This document shows, piece by piece, positions 50,116-60,619 of a stretch of DNA of 64,000 nucleotides. The position numbers and the translations under genes are program-made. The notes beneath the pieces were generated by a model that saw only the letters and a program-made list of their open reading frames with translations, was not told where the DNA came from and did no database searches. This stretch comes from Takakia lepidozioides (taxonomy: Eukaryota > Streptophyta > Takakiopsida > Takakiales > Takakiaceae): assembly GCA_030704615.1 (NCBI GenBank), contig CM060731.1, forward strand, positions 88,204,756 to 88,268,755, written 5' to 3'. How positions within the stretch are numbered: the stretch's first letter is position 1; each line of letters opens with the position of its first letter.

Positions 50116-53100
50116 CTATAGAACCAAATCTCCCGTCTTAAAAGTTTTTAACTTGCCTTCATCAAACTGTTCCTTCCTCTTCATCTGAATTCTGGTCATA
50201 TTATCAGCTGCATCAGCACGTACTTCTTCCACATGGTATAATTCATGTTTCCTGACTTTAATGGAATCTTGCAATTCCATTCTCTTTCCCCATTCCGTTC
50301 TCATGGTAGGTAACAGGAATTCCACTGGAAGTAAAGCTTCCATACCATAAACTAATTGGAATGGTGTATACTTAGTGGTGACTTTATATGAAGTCATGTA
50401 TGACCACAAAGCTGTCAGCAGCTTTGTATCCCAATCCGTTCTGTTTGCATTGACTATCTTAGTCAAGATAGTACATAGTATTTTGTTGGTAGCCTCTGCC
50501 TGCCCATTACCCTGTGGGTAATATGTTGTACTCTTCCTATGCACAATCATGAACTCTTTAGTCAACAATTCAATGGTTTCATTAATGAAGTGACTTCCCT
50601 GATCACTGATAAATTCCAAGGGACAGCCAAATTGTGTAAGTATGTTCTCATATAGAAACCTTGCTGTGGACTTGGCTGTGTTGTCCCTCAAAGCTTTAGC
50701 TTCCACCCACTTTGTAGTATAATCAGTGGTTGTAATTATGTACCTGTTCTGTGTATTCTTGGCTGGTGGGTTAATTGGTCCAACAAAATCTAGTCCCCAT
50801 TTCTGAAATGGTTCCGTAGGCATTGTAGGATGCAAAGACATTTTCCCAGATCTCTGCAAAGGTCCCAGCCTCTGACATTCATCACAACTCTGACAATACT
50901 TGTGTACATCTTTGAACAAAGTAGGCCACCAGTAACCTGCATGTAGTATTTTCCTGCTGGTAGTCTCTTCTCCAAAATGACCTCATGCCACTTCTTTATG
51001 AACTTCCTCCAAAACTTTATTAACTTCATGGTGGTATAAGCATCGCTTCAGCACTCCATCTGGTCCTAGCTTATACATTCTGCTCCCTACCATAGTGTAA
51101 GGTAGAGCCTTGATAGCAATTCTCTTTCTCTGCTCCTTTCCATAACTTGGTGGGCACTGACCATGAGCAAGGTAGTATCTGATTGGCCACTGCCAATCTA
51201 ACCAGTCATCTGCACTTCCCTGCACCTCCACTGCAAATAGACTCGCATATGGTAATTGATCATCTACTCCTGTGGCTGGTTCTCCTGTTGATAACCGTGA
51301 CAAGTGATCCGCCACAAGATGCAGTCTCCCAGGCTTGTAAACAACCTCAAACTCAAACTCGTGCAAGATTATCAACCATCTTGCTATTCTTCCGCTTATC
51401 AGAGGTTTATTTACCAGGTATATCAGAGCCTGATGATCCACATAGAACATAAACTTCTTGCCCAACAGGTAATGCCTGAATTTCTTCACTGCATAGATCA
51501 TTGCCAATGCTTCTCTTTCCGTTGTGCTATAATTTCTTTCGGCATTGTTCATCAATCGGCTAGCATAGTACACAGGTGAATCTATCCTTCCTGTTACATT
51601 TTGGGCTAACACTGCTCCTAGTGCTTCTCCAGAAGCATCACAGTGAACATGAAATATTTCCTGCCAGTGAGGACTAATCAGCACAGGTGTAGTTATTACT
51701 GACAATGTAAGTTCCTCAAAAGCCTGTTGACATTCAGGTGTCCATGCAAACACTGCATCTTTCTTCAGAAGTTTGCTCAATGGTGCTGCTATCTGTGCAT
51801 ACCGTCTGACAAATCTTCTGTAATAGCTGGTTTGTCCAAGGAATCTCCTTAGACTCTTAACATTCACTGGTGGTGGAGAGGCTTTAATGGCCTCTGTTTT
51901 CCTGGGATCCACAAGAAGTCCCCTCTTACACACAATGTGTCCCAGAAGCACCCCTGAGCTCACACAGAAAGTACACTTCTCTGGATTCAGGCCCAGACCT
52001 CTCATCCTGCATCTGGCCAGACATAACTCCAATTTATGTAAGTGCTCATTCTTAGAGCTGTACACACTAAAATCATCCAAGAATGCCTGCATGAAATCAT
52101 CCAGATACTCATGAAAAGATTCACTTATCACTCTCTGAAAGGTCGCTGGTGCATTACAAAGTCCAAAGGGCATGACTTTGTATGCATAAGCACCCCAGTC
52201 TGTGATGAAAGCTGTTTTTCCTTGGTCTTCTTCTGCTACTTGCACTTGATTATAACCACTGAAGCCATCCATGAATGAGTACATCTCATGGCCTGCCACA
52301 GTGTCTAATACTGCTTCTGTGAATGACAAAGGGAAAGGATATTTCTTCGTACAAGCATTCAGCTTCTTGTAGTTCACACAAACTCTTAGTTTACCATTCT
52401 TCTTGGGAACTATCACAATGGGTGACAACCAAGTTGTATACTCTATTGGGTATATAAACTTAGCCTCAGCCAACTTCTTGATCTCTTCTCCAACCTTCTG
52501 TGCGTAGTTGGGATTCATTCTGTACCTTGCCTGCTTGATTGGTACTGACCCCGGTTCCAATTCAATCTTATGCTGACAGATTTCAGGTGGTATCCCTTTT
52601 AAATCCTCATAGCTCCAAGCAAATACATCTCTGTATTTGATGAACAAACTCTTAGCTTCTTCAAAGAATTCTGGCTCCAAATCAGCTCCTACCTTCACCA
52701 TCCTTGGTTCCTCTTTAGTTCCCACATTCACTTCCCTCACTTGCTCATCAGTTGTGATTGTCCAACCAGTCACCACTTCATCCTGTAAACTCACAGTAGC
52801 TGGTTCCTCTAGGATTTCCATTTTTCCTTCTTTTTCTTCATAGAAATGTGATGGGTAACTGCTGGTTTCCTCTTCAAACGGTGTTGTTGACACTACACCA
52901 CAGCAGATACCCCTTAAACAACTTAGGCCTTCCAGCCGCATCTCTGCAACCTGCTCCCACTCTGGGTGTGCAGCAAATAGGGTAGCTTCCTGCTCCTCAT
53001 CCAGTCCTCCTCTCCAGTCATACTCTCTGACTCCTCGAGGTCTTCTTGTAGTAGGTAATCTACTAGATTTCTTTGTGGTAATTTGTATCTCGTGTATCCC

Positions 53101-53670
53101 ATTATGCACGATTAGTAACTGAGAATTCCAGTCATGGAATACCTTGGTCTGTTTCAGCCACGGACGTCCCAATAATAAGGAGTAAGCCTCCATGACTTCA
53201 TCCATCTTCAACACAGTTACTGTGATCATAAAGATCATCTTCTGTATCTGTATCTTAACTCCTCTTATTAATCCCAATGGCTGTACACTTCTTTGATCTA
53301 CCATTGTTACTGTAAATGGGGCTGGTTTCATGTTACTTAGACCAAGCTTCTTTCTTAATTGGTCTGTCATGATATTTACTCCAGAACCTCCATCTATCAG
53401 TACATCAGTTAGTTCTGTGCTTCCAATTCTCAATTGGATTACTGGCATAGAATCATCAAAGTCCATGACTGTTTCTCGCCCTTCCGGCTTCACATTATAA
53501 CTGGTCACCTTGCTGTTCAGGTCTGTGTTTCCTGTCTCCTGGGCAATTCGATTGATTGCTTGATACAACCTGTGCCTACAATAAGGTGCCACAGTCAATA
53601 GCTGTCCAATGGTAATCTCTGCTTTGGTCTGGCATATTACTTCAGCCAAAGTCTCTTCATTACTTTGCAT
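50116..53670 (-). pseudogene. pol: Ty3/Gypsy pol: protease, reverse transcriptase, RNase H, integrase
   Basis: The 895-codon frame from 53670 has a retropepsin-like site (LIDGGSG, residue 93; DGG in place of DTG or DSG), LLLGRPWL, RT (about 388-580) with VPKKNGKLRVCVNYKKLN, FMDGFSGYNQV, MPFGLCNAPATFQR and the catalytic FLDD (530-533), and RNase H (about 673-790) with HCDASGEALGAVL, STTEREALA and VDHQALIYLV. A TGA at 50985-50983 interrupts it, but the same phase continues GHFGEETTSR into the integrase zinc-binding CQSCDEC and the core DFVGPI, ISDQGSHF, GNGQAEATNK (D, D, E) until 50116, where several stops precede KSPWKGPYAI. One C-to-T change (CGA to TGA) would account for the first stop. The element could not make a full pol protein as it stands. 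Confidence 0.85.
50983..50985 (-). other. In-frame nonsense codon (TGA) between RNase H and integrase
   Basis: Frames on both sides are in phase (HKEVA, stop, GHFGEET). The interrupted position lies in the integrase zinc-binding region, which normally continues without a break. Confidence 0.75.
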
Positions 53671-55956
53671 GTCTGCATTTTTTTCTTCCTTTCATCCTCA
53701 CTCACTTCTTCTTCTCCATCAGAATCAGAGGAATCTGCCACAGGAATATCAGTACTCTTTTGCATTTCCCTTATGGTATCTGCCACTTCCTTGTGCAGTT
53801 CCTTCTCATCTCTCCAAGCCTCATCATCTTCACGCATATCACTGCCACCTTCATTATCATCCTCTTCGTCTACTACTGGAGGTATTAGTTTGGCTTTACT
53901 TCTTGTTACTATCATTGTACTTACTTCTGGTACAACACATGGCCTAACCATGTGAGCTGCCACCACTGGGCCCTCATTCACAGGAGCTCTCATCTCATTC
54001 TGGTGTCTAATCCAGAATGAACAGGCTGCCTTGCGATGTCCTGGCTGATTACAATAGTAACATAGTTCTTCACCATTGGGTCCTCGCCCTTGGTCTGCTC
54101 TTGGATTATTTCTGTAATCCTGATTCCCGGGCTGGTAATTCCCCTTGGATTACCCTGATAGTTGCCTCTGGAATTTCCTTGGTAATTCCCTCTTGAATTA
54201 CCTCTCCCTTCCATGCCATTGTTATAACCACAAGACCTACCATAGTGGTCCTGATCATTGTTTCTTCCTGGCTGGGGCTGCACCTGATGCACCCTTACTT
54301 GCCTAGGTTCTCTTGCAACTGTCCTTCTGTTGTAGTAACAATTCTCAGTAGAATGGTTATCCATTTTACTGATAGTACAGTGTTTCTCCTTCATGTGGCA
54401 TTTTGTGATGGTATGGCCTTAATTCTGGCACTTTGCACACCATACACCCTTCCTCCAATGTGTTGCAGCCTCTGTGGCATACTTCTTCAAGATTTCTTCC
54501 AATCTTTTCTCATAGTTATCCCTCTTCAACTTCTCCTTTCTCTTACTCTTCCTTTTTAGTTCTTGCTCTTCTTCTTCATCTGACTCATCCTCAGAGTCCT
54601 CATCATCCCTTTTCTCTCTCCTGAGCATTCCCAATTGCTCAATTATGTTTGCAGTTTCAAATGCCTCTTCCACTGTATTATGGGGTAACATATCCACTTT
54701 CTTTTGCAACTCTGGTCTTAGTCCACTCACAAACCAAGTGTTCTGTAAACCTGGTGCTGGTACTGCAGCCAGCTTTTTCATCATCAATTCCATATTTTCC
54801 ATATACTCCTCAACAGTTTCATGCTTCTTTTGCTTCAACTGTTGTAAACTTCCATACACTTCATCCTCAGTTTTACTTGTCCTGAACCTATTTCGGAATG
54901 CTGTATTCAAGCCATTCCAGGTTAGGAAATGATTATCAGGGAATCTTGCATACCATTCACTTGCTTTCTTGATAAGTGAACAAGGAAACAATCTCATCTT
55001 GGCATCATCGCCATTCTCATTGTTCACTATACACATGTGCTCAAATTGGCTAATGTGTACATCGGGATCCCCTTTTCCTGAATATATTGGAAAAGGTGGT
55101 TTTGCCCGTGTTGGTTGTAACGCCATCTGTGGCCCTACCTTCTGCCCACTGACAGGTGCTGGCACCCTTGCTGGTGCTGGTCCTTCTGGACCTGTTGTTG
55201 TTGTGGTGGATCTTCCACCAAGTGGTGGCCCTTGAGCACTCCCTGCTTCTGGCCCCACGATATTCACAGTATTCCCAGCTTCAGTTGCACTACTTCCCAC
55301 ACTCCCTATCCCCCCAGAGCCAGATCCAGGCAGCCCGCCTGATCCCCCTGAGCCGACACCTCCGTTGGCCTGTGATCCAAGTGCTCCACTTGATCCAGGT
55401 CCAACGGGTTGGGATGTCCTGGTTGTAGTCTCAACCTCAGCTGTTGGGTCTATTTCTTCATATTCTTCCTCTTCCAATTTCTTCTCTCTGTTTTCATCCT
55501 CCAAGTTCTGCCCTTGGGTTTCTTCTTCACTCATGTAACTCAACTGCAATGGTGTTGGAGAGTCTGAACTCTCCGTTGGCTCTGCCACATCCTCTCCTCC
55601 TTCTCCACCTTCCGCTTCAGAAACTGGAGTTCCTGCTTTGGTGTTCCATGCCAACTCTTATCAAAGATTTCTGTCAAATCTTTTATCCAGGGATGTACCT
55701 CAGATCTTTCACCTCGTGATTGATCTTCTTTCCATACCAATTCCCTTAATCTTTCTTGCAAAGAAACAGAAGGAGTGGCATCCAACTCTAGTTCTTCCGG
55801 TATGGGTGATGTACTCTCTGATCTTAATGGTGTGAGAGGTCCAGATGATTCCCCTATGTCTATTCCTCTCTCCCAAAGATATGGATAATTAGCTTTCAGA
55901 TAGCTTTCTCTTTTTGCTGAATATCTCTGGCGTCTAGCTTCTCTTTCATCACTCAT
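53637..55956 (-). pseudogene. gag: Gypsy gag with zinc knuckles, frameshifted and with one stop
   Basis: Starts MSDEREARRQRYSAKRESYL (55956), changes frame near 55640, then contains the gag core PFPIYSGKGDPDVHISQFEH, ASEWYARFPDNHFLTW, FRNRFRTSKTEDEVYGSL and LKQKKHETVEEYM. A first knuckle reads CAKCQN, stop (TAA 54421-54419), GHTITKC, that is CX2CX4HX4C with the stop in place of one spacer residue. The phase continues for 140 codons afterwards. A one-base loss near 54142 changes phase again before a second knuckle, CYYCNQPGHRKAAC. The last part is acidic (VVDEEDDNEGG) and ends after an A7 run at the junction with pol. Gag would form particles and bind RNA; this copy is dead. Confidence 0.8.
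53678..53684 (-). other. A7 run at the gag-pol frame change
   Basis: On the minus strand AAG AAA AAA ATG is followed in the gag phase by a stop 12 codons later. A -1 shift at the A run gives RKKKNADMQSNEETL and enters the pol frame. This is the layout of a programmed -1 frameshift site, though a random indel is possible in a degenerate element. Confidence 0.4.
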
Positions 55957-55980
55957 GTCCCATGTCTTTCATTTTTTTTT

Positions 55981-56676
55981 TTAATGTGGCAATAACCAAA
56001 ACTCCCTTCTGTAATATCTCTCGTATATGCCTGGGTTTCTTTCAAGCTTCAATGCACCCTTGGCTATACTTGAAGTCTCCGTTACCATATAACCATATGG
56101 CAAACAAGTCTGGAAAGCTGTTCTTGGTGTGAGTTTGATCCACAAAATATCCTTTGGAATCCAATTCTTTACCAGTACAAGCTCTTCATGCATATGAGTA
56201 TAAACATTCACCTTTCTTCCCTCCCAGCCTTCAAACTCTACTCGCTTAATGGATGGCAATGCTATCACATAAACCAATGTTGGAAACCAACGTGCTCTTC
56301 CTCTACAGGCCACCTGATAAATCTTTATCACTCCTTTCTCCAGACCCCACTCAGGGTCAGCATCATGCACTCTCTTAAGAATGTTTTCTTTACAACCGTC
56401 TGGCAATTCCAAAAACCTCTGGAAGAATCGTTTGGACAATCTTTCCTTCTCTGTTTCACAAGGAATTTGATTCACATCAAATTCTTTAATTCTCCATCCA
56501 CCATGATCCCACCAGATGCCTGTCACATCTGGTTGTTCATGACCAAGTTCCCCAGTATGGTCGCCAAATGTCGCGCGGCTTTTACTCACCCATCCTTTCG
56601 CTATCCGAGGCGGAAACTCCAAGATAGAAGAGTTGGAAATCTCTAAGTACTCAGCCCGCTCAAAACAATCAGTCAT
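55981..56676 (-). CDS. ORF upstream of gag, unknown function
   Basis: An open frame of 231 codons, MTDCFERAEYLEISNSS ... YYRREFWLLPH, ending 25 bp before the gag start. Conserved-looking features are SKSRATFGDHTGELGHEQ, IWWDHGGWRI, ELPDGCKENILKRVHDADP and CRGRARWFPTLVYVIALPS. I recognise no domain. Upstream ORFs are described for Ogre-type Gypsy elements, but similarity to those was not tested. It lacks internal stops, unlike gag and pol of the same element. Confidence 0.5.
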   Translation of the reverse strand: MTDCFERAEYLEISNSSILEFPPRIAKGWVSKSRATFGDHTGELGHEQPDVTGIWWDHGGWRIKEFDVNQIPCETEKERLSKRFFQRFLELPDGCKENILKRVHDADPEWGLEKGVIKIYQVACRGRARWFPTLVYVIALPSIKRVEFEGWEGRKVNVYTHMHEELVLVKNWIPKDILWIKLTPRTAFQTCLPYGYMVTETSSIAKGALKLERNPGIYERYYRREFWLLPH

Positions 56677-57239
56677 GACCTACAGCTAGTGTATCATGGG
56701 TCCTATTTGTTTTCCTTCCCGCATTCATGTTAGCTAGTTACCTTACTGTTGGTAATTAAGTATCAGTTTGCTTCATCAATCTATCGGATTCCATCAACTC
56801 ATCCATTCATTCCACAGCTTCACTCAGATCTCTCTACACAGTGTGAGTATGAAGTGAGTATCAGATTAATATCTATCAAGTATAAGGCTGAAGCCATGGA
56901 GTCTCTAATCTGCTCTACATTACAATTCTACTGCCTGCATTCATTAAGCATCAACAGATCCTCCTCCTACTCCGGGCTCTCCCTCTTTCTGCTCAGAGAT
57001 ACGCTCTCTCCTCATTTCCCCCAGTGATGTCCGAAGTCCCCCCAAGAAGTGCTCCTCCCACTCCTTCCAGCAGTGATTCCCCCAGAAGTGATCCAAGAAT
57101 TGATCATTTTCCAGTCCTTGCTCCTAGTTTTATCTTCCTCCGTTGTTCTAACCGTTTCCCTCACTAACCGTCGTCCGTGAACTAACATGTTCCATTCGCC
57201 GGTGTTGTTCCCCACAGTCGTTCCTTGTCCTGCTATCCG
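56677..57239. other. Leader-like region of the retrotransposon, no gene
   Basis: Lies between the upstream ORF and the GGCTGTGA repeat. On the plus strand it is rich in CTCC and TCC. I could not identify a tRNA primer-binding site or a polypurine tract with confidence. Confidence 0.35.
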
Positions 57240-57440
57240 TTCCCTATGGCCGTGACAGCTGTGTCAAGCTGTGACTGGCTGTGTGAAACTGTGACGGGCT
57301 GTGACTGGGTGTGCGACTGTGTTTGGCTGTGTCGGGCTGTGACTGGCTGTGTGGCTGTGTCGGCTGTGATGGGTTGTGTTGGCTATGATGGGCAGTGTCG
57401 GACTGTGACGGGCTGTGTTGGCTGTGACGGGCTGTGTAAC
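57240..57440. repeat. GGCTGTGA tandem repeat (5' side of the retrotransposon)
   Basis: Units such as GGCTGTGACTGGCTGTGTG, related to the repeat at 49540-49830. It may be part of an LTR or leader; the flanks of the two repeats differ, so they are not two LTR copies. Confidence 0.75.
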
Positions 57441-57533
57441 CCCCCCTAAAGTGCGCTGTTGTCACCCCTAAGGCTCCTGTTGGTCTCAGTCTATGCAAAA
57501 ATTAAGGGTACCCCACAGATCCCGTATAAGTGT

Positions 57534-58412
57534 CTAAGTCCCAGACAGTCCTCTAACAAAGGGGGTGAGGGAGATTACCAAACGGGCTGCTTGGCCGGCA
57601 ACTCCTGCCCGGCCCCAACGCGAGGGGTTTGTGACACAGGCACGCGCTTGCTTCATCCCTTCAGCCTTTGCAAGTCCACGAGGGGACTCCCAGTAGGCAA
57701 CAAGCTTATCCCAATAGGCGGGTTCAGTGTTCATTGGCCTCACACCAGTCTTCGCCCATTTATCTTTCAGTTTTGCTCTTTCTCCTTTCATTATCTTCCC
57801 ACATTGCTTCACTATAAAATCACGATTGGCAGGGATAGGTGTGTACTTGTACATTCCATTTATGCCCTCTATTACTGTTGACATGGCACTCTGGGACTCC
57901 TGGTCAATGTCTTGTACGCTTGAGTCAAGGTAACGCAATGCCAGGCCACGCAAATCACGCTGCCAGTGTTCCTTACCTTCGCAACCAGCATTGATGACTC
58001 CATTTCCATGCACCTCCACCTTGTGGTACTTTAGCCCTGCAGCCACCCTTCCCTCTCCATCTCCTTCCCATTGTTTCATGGCATGATGTCGTTCCTTCCT
58101 CAGCTCTGATGTCCGTTTCCTGCCCCCATGCTCTGGAGCAGCGCCGTCATACGTTGTGGGGGGTGACTGATGTGTGCCGGAGGGGGGAGGGCCGTATGGA
58201 GATGTGGGAGGCCCCCATTGTGACGTGGCAACATCAGGAAGCCAGCGCCACGACCCCGAAGCAGGGGGGGCTCCCCATGGTGCACTCTGTTGTGGAGACC
58301 ATCCGGCAGGGGGTGGGTGCCAAGGTTCGTGTTGGTTGGCATTGTGTGGTGGCTGTGAGTGCTTTGCTGCAGCTTCACTCCCCTTCCGCTGCCAAAAACA
58401 TCCCACACACAA
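57534..58412 (-). CDS. Ptta/En/Spm plant transposase-like protein, C-terminal exon
   Basis: An open frame of 292 codons. A Pro/Gln/Ser-rich first third is followed by a conserved-looking half with KDKWAKTGVRPMNTEPAYWD, KLVAYWESPRGLAKAEGMKQ and ARACVTNPSRWGRAGVAGQA. The W-x-L-x-x-YW ... N-x-x-R-W-x-x-G pattern fits the Ptta/En/Spm (Transposase_24) family that accompanies CACTA elements. Such proteins (TnpA-like) bind subterminal repeats. The exon at 60204-60503 on the same strand may be its first exon, with a LINE relic lying between. The retrotransposon begins about 100 bp after its stop. No DDE core is expected in this family. Confidence 0.55.
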   Translation of the reverse strand: MCVGCFWQRKGSEAAAKHSQPPHNANQHEPWHPPPAGWSPQQSAPWGAPPASGSWRWLPDVATSQWGPPTSPYGPPPSGTHQSPPTTYDGAAPEHGGRKRTSELRKERHHAMKQWEGDGEGRVAAGLKYHKVEVHGNGVINAGCEGKEHWQRDLRGLALRYLDSSVQDIDQESQSAMSTVIEGINGMYKYTPIPANRDFIVKQCGKIMKGERAKLKDKWAKTGVRPMNTEPAYWDKLVAYWESPRGLAKAEGMKQARACVTNPSRWGRAGVAGQAARLVISLTPFVRGLSGT

Positions 58413-58752
58413 GGTGCATCAGCTGTAGTCCTACTGAACACAACGTCACCAGAGCACAAACCATCCCACAACCACAACTATGGATTGGCTGACCTCAAAC
58501 CCACTCCCCTGCAGCGCAAAGTGCCAAAAACTGAAAAGGAGAGGGACAGAATGTCCTCATAACATGTAAGCCCATTCATTGGTGAAGAAACAGAATGTGG
58601 GCGGGTTCACATCAGTACCACATGAAACTTACCAGGAAACAGAACATCCATCCGGGTTTTGCACATATCCAGTGGACATCTATTCACACAATCAGCAAAT
58701 GGCTGTATGGCGGAGCCCAGCAACGGAGCCCCAAAAGGCCTAAAGACTCTCA

Positions 58753-60190
58753 ATGTTGGTAAACACAGGTGCAGACACAATTCAATTGAAAGGATATTGC
58801 AGACCTAGCCTCGTTGGAGTTATCAACGCATATAGCAAATGTGTACTCCAACGCAGGTGCAATGACGTGACAAAGCAACATTTCCTTGACCTAAAAACTA
58901 GTCCCTCTGCACACAGTGGTAGACCCGAAGGTTTTTCCACGATGTCCTCCCCCATGACACAAATTGAAAATATGTTCAGGGATGTTTTCTGCCTAACTCC
59001 ATTTTCTGCCCAATCAGATCTCCTCTACGCTGATGATGTTGCCCTTTTGGTACAATCCCCGGTCTTTCTGCAACGCCATATCAAAATTTTGGAACAGTTC
59101 TGCAAAGACTATGGGATGCAAGTCAATCTTAGCAAGACCAAGATCATGGTCTTCAATGGCCAGGCTGATCGTAGATTTTCAACCAGCAGGAAATTGAGAT
59201 TGTCAAATCATACCGGTACCTAGGTCTGGTTATCCACTCCCCCAAGTTTCACTTTGCAGCCACTGCCTTGGACAGATTGACTAAAGATAAGGCGGCCTCC
59301 GTCCGCCTTCACGCCAAATGCAAGCAAATACATCTGCGGCATCCCCCGACCAAAAAGTGGTTGTTTGACACCGTCGTCAGCCCTGCTACCATCAATGGTT
59401 GTGAGTTTTGGGCACCTGCTGTCCCTGTCTCCTGGTGGGAAAAGAATTTGGAACCATTACAGTCATCTTTTCTCCAAGCAATGCTTGGCGCCAGGAGCAC
59501 AACTCCATCTCAGATCCTAGGTGCAGCGTTCGCATGTGTACCATTGCAATCCGAGGCACAGGCTTACAATCTTTCTCCATAGATTGCAGGCCCTTCCACC
59601 CAAAGGGCTAGTGGCAAGGGCCCTCACAACATCTATGAGGCTCAAAGCTGCAGGTTTTGGGAACTCCTGGTATGCTCGAGTGGACAGTTTATTGAAACGT
59701 AACGGGCTTTCTACTGCTTTCCTATTACCAATGAACCCACATGAGGTGGACATCACATCCAGACATGACCGCAACAGACTCATTCAGAGAGAGCTTATGG
59801 AATTACATGTCAAGAGAACTTGGATGCTACCCAATCTCACAACAAAGCTCCACTTCTATCGAGAGACATTCTTGGTGCTCCGCGATGATATAATCTTCAG
59901 ACCAAATTACCTTTCAGCACCCTTACCTCCTTCCCTCTTGAGGGCATTGGGGCGGTTCAGGGTGGGTTCCCACAACCTACGGATAGATACTGGCAGATGG
60001 GAAAACCTGCAACGGGAGGACCGCCTATGTCCAGCTTGCATAGGGCGCAGCAAGGAAATTGAAATTGAAGAACACTTCTTCTTCTACTGCCCTGTATACT
60101 ACGACATCCGTTTGAACAACTTTGTGGATATGTGCATCCCAGTTTCAGTTTCAAGAGAACTCAACGCCCAGAAAACAAGAACACAAGTAG
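58753..60190 (+). pseudogene. LINE-type reverse transcriptase relic
   Basis: The late RT region is visible: LLYADDVALLVQSP (Y-A-D-D at 59025-59036), LEQFCKDYGMQVNLSKTKIM, then after a frameshift near 59205 RYLGLVIHSPKFHF and VSPATINGCEFWAP. After a second frameshift near 59575 come MRLKAAGFGNSWY, RELMELHVKRTW and a C-terminal zinc-binding segment LCPACIGR ... EEHFFFYC (60027-60100). The order RT, thumb, C-terminal CCHC-like finger is typical of plant LINEs. The endonuclease and early RT domains are missing, as in a 5'-truncated insertion. No poly(A) tail is seen at 60190. Confidence 0.75.
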
Positions 60191-60203
60191 GGGTAGAACT
60201 CAC

Positions 60204-60503
60204 CTCATGCGCAGCGGTTTTGTGCCGTTTGCGCACCTTTTGGAGAGACTCTGCAGATGGAGGTGCAATTTCCTCCGAACTGTCCTCCACCTCATCGTCG
60301 TCGCCCATGCTATACTCGCTTGTGTCAAAATCCGAACTCAAAGACCGCCCACCGCTCTGCCTTCCCTCTCGCACCGACGCCATCTGTACCGGATTCAGTC
60401 GAGCCAGGCGGGGGCTCCTTTGCACCGCGGGGTTGGAATGTGCAGAAGTGGGAGGAGGTGATGCTGCCTCGGCGGTCGACCACTTCTTACTAGGCGTGGA
60501 CAT
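60204..60503 (-). CDS. Probable first exon of a CACTA-associated gene
   Basis: From ATG 60503 the frame runs 100 codons (MSTPSKKWSTAEAASPPP ... SMGDDDEVEDSSEEIAPPS ... RKRHKTAAHE) to a GTGAGT donor at 60203. The Ser/Pro-rich, acidic composition with a basic KRHK end fits a nuclear regulatory protein. The next candidate exon on this strand is 58412-57534; the LINE relic begins just after the donor. I infer one gene split by the LINE, without transcript support. Confidence 0.45.
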
Positions 60504-60619
60504 AGACCATGACAAAGATGAAGACGAGCGAGGACATAGACCATGACCAAGACAAAGACGAGCGAGGAAGACCAAGACATGCAAAGGAGGAAAGAAGGAC
60601 AAGGAGGGGAGTGTGATCA

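Larger units (their letters stand above)
45319..57440 (-). mobile_element. Ty3/Gypsy retrotransposon with extra ORFs, degenerate
   Basis: Minus-strand order: upstream ORF (56676-55981), gag (55956-53637), protease-RT-RNase H-integrase (53670-50116), then two further coding blocks (50043-48046 and 48045-45319). Protease before RT and integrase after RNase H is the Ty3/Gypsy order. Extra ORFs before gag or after integrase are known in Tat/Ogre and Athila lineages of plants. The 3' side is cut or covered at 45291 by the DNA element; I could not define LTRs, primer-binding site or target duplication. GGCTGTGA tandem repeats occur at both 57240-57440 and 49540-49830. Confidence 0.75.

Noticed and set aside
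49540-57440. The two GGCTGTGA repeats as the LTRs of the Gypsy element
   Set aside because: Only the simple word is shared; the flanks differ, one copy is inside an ORF, and there are no TG...CA termini.
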